Source of the DNA: Proteobacteria bacterium CAG:495
GTDB lineage: Bacteria; Pseudomonadota; Alphaproteobacteria; RF32; CAG-239
DNA: 50,613 nt
Direction: 5' to 3'
Assembly (NCBI GenBank): GCA_000432275.1
Contig: HF995299.1
Span: 27,263 to 77,875 of the forward strand
Positions 45,452 through 50,613 of this stretch are shown here, piece by piece. Numbering within the stretch: position 1 is the stretch's first letter; each line of letters opens with the position of its first letter. Made by a program: the position numbers and the translations under genes. The notes beneath the pieces were generated by a model. It saw nothing but the letters and a program-made list of their open reading frames with translations, made no database searches and was not told the DNA's origin.

Positions 45452-45862
45452 TTAATATTCTGACGCTTCGGTATCAGTTCTCTTCATTTTGCATTCTGGA
45501 CAGACACCTTTAAACATTATGTCATGCCCGCTGAATTCGAAACCGTGTGTATTCTTAATTGCTTTTTCCAAATCGCGTATATATGCCATATCAACATCAA
45601 AAATTTGACCACAATCCAAACACTTAACATGATAATGCAAATTATGCATAGGCTCAAAACAATCGGCGCCATTAGGAACCTCTATTTTCAAAATTTTACC
45701 ACTTTCGGCAAGTTGATTCAGATTCCGATATACTGTTGCCTTACTGATATTCGGATAACACTGAACAACAGCTTCATACACCTCATCTGCTACCACATGA
45801 CGATGTAACTTGCATACCACATCAAGAATCAAAGAACGCTGAATTGTATTTCGCCTATTCAT
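45452..45862 (-). CDS. Fur-family transcriptional regulator
   Basis: This 136-residue protein matches the Fur/Zur/PerR family. It has an N-terminal winged helix (IQRSLILDVV, then ISKATVYRNLNQLAESG), a metal-binding HNLHYHVKCLDCGQIFDVD hinge and a C-terminal CPECK motif completing a structural CxxC-CxxC zinc site. ATG 45862 has AAGG 8 bases upstream. The metal sensed (Fe, Zn or peroxide through Fe) cannot be settled; the zinc-ribbon PTPS neighbour leaves Zur-like function open. A Fur-like box overlaps its transcription start, so it probably regulates itself and the downstream gene. Confidence 0.92.
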   Translation of the reverse strand: MNRRNTIQRSLILDVVCKLHRHVVADEVYEAVVQCYPNISKATVYRNLNQLAESGKILKIEVPNGADCFEPMHNLHYHVKCLDCGQIFDVDMAYIRDLEKAIKNTHGFEFSGHDIMFKGVCPECKMKRTDTEASEY

Positions 45863-45876
45863 AGATAAAACCTTAA

Positions 45877-45925
45877 TAGTAATGGTTATCAATAAGGAAT
45901 ATATATCAAATAAATCTATTGTCAA
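45877..45925 (-). promoter_or_regulatory. fur-like promoter with Fur-type box
   Basis: On the minus strand TTGACA (45920-45925) and TATATT (45898-45903) have a 16-bp spacer. Just downstream, TAGTAAT-G-GTTATCA (45877-45891, plus strand) matches 11 of 14 positions of the 7-1-7 Fur consensus TGATAATnATTATCA, so repression by a Fur-family protein is likely. Confidence 0.68.
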
Positions 45926-46218
45926 GAATCTTTTTATAATCAGAAATGAAAATAAAACATCCCCAAACTTCTCCCATCACATACAAAGCCCAAAGAACTC
46001 CTAATGGGCAGTTCTTTCTCAGAGCAGAAATATTATTCCTCGTCTGACCACCATAACTCAACCCACACAATACTTACTGTTAACCTCTAAAATTATCTGT
46101 TTTTGAAATTATCTTTTGTAGTTATGCTGCTTTAATTAATCGAGTTTCTTTTAACTTTTTGGCCTTTAGCTGATCTTCTTTATAAAAAAGTCAAGACACG
46201 AACCGTATATCCCTTATT
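45926..46218. other. Intergenic with one hairpin
   Basis: No gene is seen. AAAGAACT (45992-45999) and AGTTCTTT (46010-46017) form an 8-bp hairpin without a clear T-run. The base composition begins to turn AT-rich here. Confidence 0.4.
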
Positions 46219-46647
46219 CTATTTTATCAAAACAAATCCATGTTTTTGTATTGGCTGCCATTCTTCACCAAATTTACCAATTTTAAGGCCATTCCAAATT
46301 TCATACTTGCCAGATCCAAAGAATTCTAAAGCCTTTTCAGAAACAATTGAAAGAATTTTTTCTGATATATTATCAATAGGATAAAAACCGGATGTCTTAT
46401 AAAAAACAATTCTCCCCGGTTTGATGTAGCCCCTTACTAAATTTTCAAATTCTTCAAAAGATATTCCGAAATCTTCTTGAAGATACACTCTATGCTCCCG
46501 GATATCTTTAATATTCACGGCACATTTTCCATCACTCAGAATAGCAAATGCTATACGACTTTTATGAAACGTCCCAACTTCTTTCTGTTCTTTAGGTGTG
46601 AGTGTAATTTGTTTTCCGTTTATAATAGTCACTTCATTATAGTTCAT
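46219..46647 (-). CDS. Hypothetical protein, AT-rich gene (142 aa)
   Basis: This 142-residue protein is not recognised. It has a MNYNEVTIINGKQITLTPKEQKEV start, a basic-aromatic middle and no signal peptide. AGGA lies 8 bases before the ATG. The gene is clearly more AT-rich than the housekeeping genes to the left, which suggests it belongs to the accessory region or was acquired recently. No function is proposed. Confidence 0.6.
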   Translation of the reverse strand: MNYNEVTIINGKQITLTPKEQKEVGTFHKSRIAFAILSDGKCAVNIKDIREHRVYLQEDFGISFEEFENLVRGYIKPGRIVFYKTSGFYPIDNISEKILSIVSEKALEFFGSGKYEIWNGLKIGKFGEEWQPIQKHGFVLIK

Positions 46648-46793
46648 ATTGGATATCCTGAGTTCTAACCATTTATTTGTTAAACTTATAACGATTACTG
46701 CTATTTAGCAACAAACAATCATTCACCGCCCGGATTGACGAATGAGTTTCCAGATACTAAGTGCTTGATGTATAATAAAAAACCACCTTTAAA

Positions 46794-46824
46794 GTGACTT
46801 TATCTTATTTGGCAGGAGTAGTAA
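46794..46824 (-). repeat. Degenerate tRNA-Trp 3'-end copy (putative attachment site)
   Basis: It matches 25 of 31 bases of 49828-49858, which spans the last 15 bases of tRNA-Trp including CCA plus the first bases of its terminator. It is in the same orientation. A small hairpin with a T-run lies beside it on the minus strand, as beside the intact tRNA. No tRNA body remains. Confidence 0.6.
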
Positions 46825-46835
46825 TGGCTAAGTAA

Positions 46836-46862
46836 AAAACTAAACCAATTTAGTTTTTTTAC
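46836..46862. terminator. Bidirectional terminator-like hairpin
   Basis: AAAACTAAA-CCAA-TTTAGTTTT with A- and T-runs outside can terminate transcription on either strand. Confidence 0.65.
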
Positions 46863-46887
46863 CTGCAACATCTGCGCAATATCTTAG

Positions 46888-47036
46888 TAAATAAGGGCAG
46901 CGACAGCAACCGAAACGAACTTAGATACCGCTGTGCTAATCTTACCCAAGAGAGCGAGCTTGGACAGCGATGCTCAAAGAGCCCCTATGACCAAAAAAAC
47001 CGCCCTTTCGGACGGTTTTTTATTGGCAGGACACAT
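46888..47036 (+). ncRNA. Candidate small structured RNA
   Basis: On the plus strand an outer pair (ATAAGGGC near 46891 with GCCCCTAT near 46981), a CCGCTGT/ACAGCG helix and a CCAAG/CTTGG hairpin are followed by a terminator (stem near 47011-47024 then T6). No promoter was confirmed. The opposite strand also has short open frames, so the call is weak. Confidence 0.35.
47010..47033 (+). terminator. Terminator-like hairpin
   Basis: AAAACCGCCC-TTTC-GGACGGTTTT with one internal mismatch is followed by a T-run. Confidence 0.65.
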
Positions 47037-47216
47037 AGGGCAATCCACGGGCTATTTTAGTGTTTCATATATCTTTAATATAAGAATTTGAATAATTCTT
47101 TATTGGCTATATATTAATGTTAATTTATTTCTCCCCCAAAACTGTATAAAAAAAATAAAAATTGATTTTTTTATTTTATGCTATATATTTTATTCAAGTG
47201 TCGAATGGGGAATAGT

Positions 47217-48302
47217 ATGGTTGAGGAAAATCTTGGAATATTAACAAATATAAATGTAGAAGGATTTAAGTCCATAAAAAAAATGGATTTACCTTTAACG
47301 CCTTTGAACATTATTGTCGGGCCCAACGGAGTTGGAAAAAGCAATTTTATTGGAGTATTTAAATTACTATACAATATAGTTAATCAAAATTTACAATCTT
47401 ACATTGCTCAAAGCGGCGGAGCTGAAAAATTCTTACACTTTGGAAGCAAAAACACAAATGAAATTTTAATCAATTTAGCATTTAAGTGCAATACTTATCA
47501 AGCAAACTTAATTCCATCCCTTCCAGACACTCTTATTTTTAAAAATGAAAAAGTTTGCTATTATAATGACTGTACAGATTTAACATACAATGGACCTGAA
47601 ACGTTTTTGTACATGCAAAATATGTACAGAATAAAATATACTCGAGAGTATTTACATGGTTTTCGAGTATATCATTTTCATGATACAAGCGATTCTGCTT
47701 TGATAAAAAAGACATCTTCAATTAATAATCAAATGTATTTGCAAGCCAAAGGAGAAAATTTGGCCGCGATGCTTTATCGATATAAAAATAATTATAACCA
47801 AGATTATATAAAAATCGTAAAAACAATACAACTTGTTGCTCCTTTTTTCCAAGATTTCATACTTGAGCCTGATGATAATAAAAATATTATGCTAAGATGG
47901 AAACAACAAGGAAGCGATACTATTTTTGATGCAAATGATTTGTCTGATGGTACACTTAGATTTATTGCTTTAACAACACTTTTACTTCAGCCTTTAAATT
48001 TTATACCCTCTACAGTTTTAATTGATGAACCCGAATTAGGTCTTCACCCATATGCTTTAAAAATTTTAGCAGAATTAATAAAATCTGTTAGTAGAAATGG
48101 TAAACAGATTATTGTTACGTCTCAGTCTGTTACATTTATTAATGAATTTAATTATGATGATATTGTCATTGTAGATAGAAAAAAGAATGAATCAACATTT
48201 CGTCGGTTAGAAGAACAAGAAGTTAAAATTTGGATGGATGAGTTTTCATTAGGAGATATATGGGAAAGGAATATTATTGGAGGTACTCCTAATGACTTTT
48301 AA
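47217..48302 (+). CDS. AAA ATPase of the ABC/OLD-like type
   Basis: This 361-residue ATPase has an ABC/SMC-type ATP-binding core: Walker A GPNGVGKS (35-42), signature-like LSDGT (242-246), Walker B TVLIDEPE (266-273) and a TSQS switch (301-304). It resembles the single-chain ATPases found with nuclease or TOPRIM partners (OLD, PARIS AriA, Gabija-like systems). ATG 47217 has GGGG 6 bases upstream; ATG 47178 is an alternative. The gene is far more AT-rich than the housekeeping genes and overlaps the DUF4276 gene by 11 bp, so the two are translationally coupled. Lacking a tool search, the subfamily is not fixed. Confidence 0.88.
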   Translation: MVEENLGILTNINVEGFKSIKKMDLPLTPLNIIVGPNGVGKSNFIGVFKLLYNIVNQNLQSYIAQSGGAEKFLHFGSKNTNEILINLAFKCNTYQANLIPSLPDTLIFKNEKVCYYNDCTDLTYNGPETFLYMQNMYRIKYTREYLHGFRVYHFHDTSDSALIKKTSSINNQMYLQAKGENLAAMLYRYKNNYNQDYIKIVKTIQLVAPFFQDFILEPDDNKNIMLRWKQQGSDTIFDANDLSDGTLRFIALTTLLLQPLNFIPSTVLIDEPELGLHPYALKILAELIKSVSRNGKQIIVTSQSVTFINEFNYDDIVIVDRKKNESTFRRLEEQEVKIWMDEFSLGDIWERNIIGGTPNDF

Positions 48303-48909
48303 GAATGTTTCTGTTGTATGCGAAGGGCAAACAGAGGTTGATTTTATAAAAAAATTAAATAAAAAATACTTTAATGCAAAATTAATTTCTTTAAAGCCTA
48401 TTGCTATAAATAAAACAAATGCCATGAATGGCAATGTTTCTATGGATAGGCTTATACATTTTATAAAAAGAGCTCCTGAAGTTATCATAACTACTTTTAT
48501 TGATTACTACGGATTTAAAGGAGAGAGAGAAGAAGGATATCTTGAGTTGGAAGAGCGAATTAGAGAATTATCGGGAAAAGAACATATAATTGCGTATGTT
48601 CAGTTACATGAGACAGAAGCTCTTTGGTTTACTAATATAAATGCCATAAAAGAAGTAAAAAACGCAAATGCTTCACAAATACAAGCGTTAGAAGATATTG
48701 TAAGGATTTACTCAAACCCAGAAGATATTAATAACAGTAGAGAAACGGCACCATCTAAAAGATTAGAAACAATATTTAGTGATTATAAAAAAATCCGCGA
48801 TGGTAATGCTATTGCTGACAAAATATCTATTGAAGAAATGAAAGAAAAATGCCCTCATTTTTCAAACTGGTTGGATATGATAGAAGAAAAAGTAAATGTT
48901 CTAAGGTGA
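48292..48909 (+). CDS. DUF4276 (TOPRIM-like) protein
   Basis: This 205-residue protein matches DUF4276: the N-terminal VVCEGQTE motif (Glu11 and Glu15, typical metal-binding start of a TOPRIM-like fold), ITTFIDYYGF, YVQLHETEALWF and INNSRETAPSKRL. Such proteins pair with AAA ATPases and are suspected nucleases or effectors. ATG 48292 has GGAGG 8 bases upstream; the GGAG can pair with the CTCC between it and the start, so initiation may depend on translation of the ATPase. The composition is strongly AT-rich. Confidence 0.88.
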   Translation: MTFKNVSVVCEGQTEVDFIKKLNKKYFNAKLISLKPIAINKTNAMNGNVSMDRLIHFIKRAPEVIITTFIDYYGFKGEREEGYLELEERIRELSGKEHIIAYVQLHETEALWFTNINAIKEVKNANASQIQALEDIVRIYSNPEDINNSRETAPSKRLETIFSDYKKIRDGNAIADKISIEEMKEKCPHFSNWLDMIEEKVNVLR

Positions 48910-48959
48910 CATACTATCATAAAATCCTATTTAATAAGTAAAACTCTTTCTACTTTACA

Positions 48960-49265
48960 TCATTTTGTTGCACAACAATGATTTCCATTATATCTCCAAT
49001 ATGAAATTTTATTATTTTCTACAAAATATTGGGTAGTACACCAATTAGTATAACATCCATATTGATTACAGAAAAAATTACTATATTTATACTCCAAAGA
49101 GCGTTTACCATTAGTATCATACACAGATGTAGGATTGCCTATTTGTGCAATAAGTTCATCTTCCGGCATATCTAAACGGCTATTAAGAAGTCTTTGATAG
49201 TTAGCTTCTGTACAGCAACCAGCTAATAGAACAATCAAACTTAAAATGGTAAATATTCTTTTCAT
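48960..49265 (-). CDS. Small lipoprotein, SmpA/BamE-like style
   Basis: This 101-residue protein has a lipoprotein signal with lipobox LLAGC (Cys17). The mature part begins with a short helix, then DMPEDELIAQIGNPTSVYDTNGKRSLEYKY, a rhythm like SmpA/BamE or similar small outer-membrane lipoproteins; the C-terminus is rich in Cys, Tyr and Asn. AAGGAG lies 8 bases before ATG 49265. It is AT-rich, on the strand opposite to the ATPase pair, and directly downstream of the structured RNA. Confidence 0.75.
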   Translation of the reverse strand: MKRIFTILSLIVLLAGCCTEANYQRLLNSRLDMPEDELIAQIGNPTSVYDTNGKRSLEYKYSNFFCNQYGCYTNWCTTQYFVENNKISYWRYNGNHCCATK

Positions 49266-49296
49266 TATAAAATCTCCTTGTCTTTTTAATAAAATA

Positions 49297-49550
49297 ACCA
49301 CCTTTCAATAAGGTGGTCGGAGAGTTCGAAAATCATAGATTGTTAAATGACTCCTTTAGTCTTTTAGCGAAAGCCTTGAACATACACTAAAGGCTCCCCG
49401 ACCAAAACATGGTTTTAATCGGGGATATATTTATTGTTAGCCACAAATAGAGCTAACAATCTGACGATGTTATATCCTAACACCGAACAATCTATGAGCT
49501 TTCGACAGCTCCGTACCTTGAAAGATACTAGATATAGAAATCTATATCTG
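49297..49550 (-). ncRNA. Candidate multi-helix structured RNA
   Basis: A long-range 11-bp helix (CATAGATTGTT at 49334-49344 with AACAATCTATG at 49486-49496), extended by CGAAA/TTTCG and GAG/CTC, encloses four hairpins: CCTTTAGT/ACTAAAGG (49353-49393), CCCCGA plus AAAAC arms (49396-49424), ATTGTTAGC/GCTAACAAT (49433-49460) and TGTTA/TAACA (49468-49482). A further hairpin, GATATAGA/TCTATATC (49531-49548), lies outside. On the minus strand an 8-bp hairpin, ACCACCTT/AAGGTGGT (49297-49317), followed by T-rich sequence could end the RNA. On the same strand TTTACT-16-TATACT near 49552-49580 is a possible promoter. No family was recognised. Confidence 0.6.
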
Positions 49551-49807
49551 AAATGAGTATATAACTATCCATCTAAAAGTAAACAAAAATCATAAAAACT
49601 TTTGTAGAAACATACATGACTTTGATTTTATTGTACTGCAAACTTTTTACTTACTGAACCTAAAAAGCATCCCGAAATCCTATCAGATTTCAACCAGCTT
49701 AACTACTTGTAAAATAAAGAAACTTGAAAATAACAGTCCGTGTAACTAGCGGGAGACACTCTTATCAATACAACCTCACACGAACTCATTTAAATTCTTG
49801 TTTTATA
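49551..49807. other. AT-rich intergenic stretch
   Basis: No convincing gene. A possible minus-strand promoter for the structured RNA lies near 49552-49580. A 28-codon open frame on the minus strand lacks a ribosome site. Confidence 0.4.
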
Positions 49808-49834
49808 AAGAAAAAAGCCGCTTTTCAGCGACTT
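49808..49834 (-). terminator. tRNA-Trp terminator
   Basis: On the minus strand AAGTCGC and GCGGCTT pair (one mismatch) around a TGAAAA loop, followed by T6, directly after the tRNA. Confidence 0.75.
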
Positions 49835-49843
49835 TATCTTGAG

Positions 49844-49919
49844 TGGCAGGGGCAGTAAGATTCGAACTCACGACACTCGGTTTTGGAGACCGATGCTCTA
49901 CCAACTGAGCTATACCCCT
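49844..49919 (-). tRNA. tRNA-Trp (anticodon CCA)
   Basis: On the minus strand this 76-nt gene folds as a complete cloverleaf: acceptor AGGGGTA with TGCCCCT, D-arm with AGCTCAGTTGGTAGAGC, anticodon loop CTCCAAA (anticodon CCA), T-loop GTTCGAATC, discriminator G and an encoded CCA. It decodes UGG. The 3' end sequence recurs in degenerate form at 46794-46824, marking it as a likely integration target. Confidence 0.97.
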
Positions 49920-49947
49920 ACAAAAAGCGAAGCTCTTTTTGAGCCCG

Positions 49948-49975
49948 CGTATATTTGATACACAACATTAAACAA
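49948..49975 (-). promoter_or_regulatory. tRNA-Trp promoter
   Basis: On the minus strand TTGTTT (49970-49975) and TATACG (49948-49953) have a 16-bp spacer, followed by a GC-rich discriminator typical of stable RNA promoters. Confidence 0.55.
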
Positions 49976-50001
49976 TAAATCAAGCATTTTTTAATTCAAA
50001 C

Positions 50002-50037
50002 AATAAAAAAAGGAATACAGAACTAAACTGTATTCCT
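50002..50037 (-). terminator. Intrinsic terminator
   Basis: AGGAATACAG (50011-50020) pairs with CTGTATTCCT (50028-50037); a T6 run follows on the minus strand. It ends the gene at 50054-50476. Confidence 0.85.
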
Positions 50038-50053
50038 GATTTTCACGATTGTT

Positions 50054-50476
50054 TCAATCATCAAGAACCGTATTTTTCTCCCGATATGAAGTCCATCCCA
50101 AAGTCAGCATTATCCATAACAAAAACACAACAAAATCTTTATAAACAAACATCCAGATTCTGGCTTCGTTTTCAGACAAAACACTAGTGGTGTTCCATTC
50201 CTGATACAAAACTGTACCGCAGGCAAACTCATAAGCACTGGCCAAATCACCCTTTGCCGGCATTGCAAGCGGATGATTGTCATACCCCACCCTGCCGTTA
50301 AACCTTACGCCGTCAATATCCACCACGGATCCCCGATGGTTTTTCTTTTCCAGACAATACTCAACGGTGCCAAATTTCGATTTAATCAACGGTGAAGTTC
50401 CGACCCGAATACCGACAATAATGGAAATAACTAAAAAAACGCTTCCGGTTAACAACCAAATTTTTCTTTTTTTCAT
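50054..50476 (-). CDS. Two-helix membrane protein of unknown function
   Basis: This 140-residue protein has two hydrophobic helices (about 7-24 and 111-128) separated by an extracytoplasmic domain with beta pattern (GTVEYCLEKKNHRGSVVDIDGVRFNGRVGYDN). No family was recognised. Composition is again like the chromosomal background, so the AT-rich accessory stretch ends before it. A terminator follows. Confidence 0.7.
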   Translation of the reverse strand: MKKRKIWLLTGSVFLVISIIVGIRVGTSPLIKSKFGTVEYCLEKKNHRGSVVDIDGVRFNGRVGYDNHPLAMPAKGDLASAYEFACGTVLYQEWNTTSVLSENEARIWMFVYKDFVVFLLWIMLTLGWTSYREKNTVLDD

Positions 50477-50613
50477 ACCTAAAAATTTATTAATTATACT
50501 TCTCTGATACCCTTGTTATACCACCTGACAATAATCTTGTCTATGCAAAATATTCATTCCCTCCGGCAACGCCGCCGGAAGCCCCCCCCAAACATTACCT
50601 CAACAATACCCGC

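Larger units (their letters stand above)
46648..47216. other. Gene-poor AT-rich stretch with tRNA relic and structured segment
   Basis: This non-coding region holds a tRNA-Trp-like 3' fragment (46794-46824), a bidirectional hairpin (46836-46862), a possible structured RNA (46888-47036) and, near 47033, another TGGCAGGA sequence that looks like a tRNA 3' CCTGCCA end on the minus strand. Confidence 0.5.

Noticed and set aside
46884..46967. 27-residue hydrophobic peptide on the minus strand
   Set aside because: The frame reads like a small amphipathic peptide but has only a CTG start and no well-spaced ribosome site, and it overlaps the possible structured RNA.
47033..47110. A second intact tRNA gene on the minus strand
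   Set aside because: A CCA-like end precedes a terminator, but no T-arm or anticodon arm can be formed upstream.
49297..49550. tmRNA, RNase P RNA, 6S RNA or SRP RNA
   Set aside because: None of the conserved core motifs or a tRNA-like acceptor end was found in this segment on either strand.
46650..49843. Integrase or transposase for the putative island
   Set aside because: No tyrosine or serine recombinase or transposase motif was found, so mobility rests only on the tRNA repeat and composition.

Overview
The window reads as a chromosome segment of an uncultured Gram-negative bacterium, most likely an alphaproteobacterium (possibly one of the small-genome, host-associated lineages). The basis is the housekeeping content and protein style: CarD/CdnL, ApaG, GlmM, FtsH, PiT with its PhoU-like partner, an EnvZ/OmpR-type pair behind pgsA, lipoproteins with lipoboxes, and proteobacterial RpoB/RpoC. 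This is inference; no 16S rRNA is present.

Layout. 1-8.9 kb: recX, hslO, a lipoprotein, apaG, two 107-bp hairpin repeats, carD, a large cysteine-rich secreted protein, small envelope or unknown proteins, a YjfB-like mini-protein missed by long-ORF searches, and glmM. 8.9-16.9 kb: ftsH with an unusual hairpin behind it, a membrane-anchored thioredoxin-fold protein, the phoU-like/pit/rlmH operon, two unknown genes, rsfS and obgE. 17-27.6 kb: rpmA and rplU (the end of an rplU-rpmA-obgE-rsfS operon), a secreted nuclease, a lipoprotein with a probable frameshift, then a minus-strand operon uvrC-pgsA-response regulator-histidine kinase-acidic protein, and two unknown genes. 27.8-39.3 kb: the core transcription/translation cluster on the minus strand, rplK-rplA-rplJ-rplL-rpoB-rpoC, with an L10-type leader between rplA and rplJ and strong attenuator hairpins between rplL and rpoB. 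39.6-43 kb: an S1-like protein, anmK and mscL, which separate rplK from its usual upstream partners secE-nusG. 43-46 kb: unknown genes, a Fur-family regulator and an atypical QueD/PTPS-like protein in one operon.

Accessory region. From about 46.2 kb the DNA becomes visibly AT-rich and gene-poor. An intact tRNA-Trp (49844-49919, minus strand) has a degenerate copy of its 3' end and terminator about 3 kb downstream in the tRNA's transcriptional direction (46794-46824). This is the arrangement expected for an element integrated at a tRNA 3' end. Between the two copies lie an overlapping AAA ATPase/DUF4276 (TOPRIM-like) gene pair, a small lipoprotein, and an intergenic stretch that folds on paper into a multi-hairpin RNA closed by an 11-bp long-range helix (49297-49511). 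No integrase is visible. This ATPase-DUF4276 plus structured-RNA island is the best candidate for a new, defence-like system here.

Regulation. Clear sigma70-type promoters (TTGACA-like / TATAAT-like, 16-18 bp spacers) precede rplU, uvrC, the 26-kb gene, rplK, secE, the fur-like gene, ftsH and the thioredoxin-like gene. Most transcription units end in intrinsic terminators, many of them bidirectional between convergent genes.
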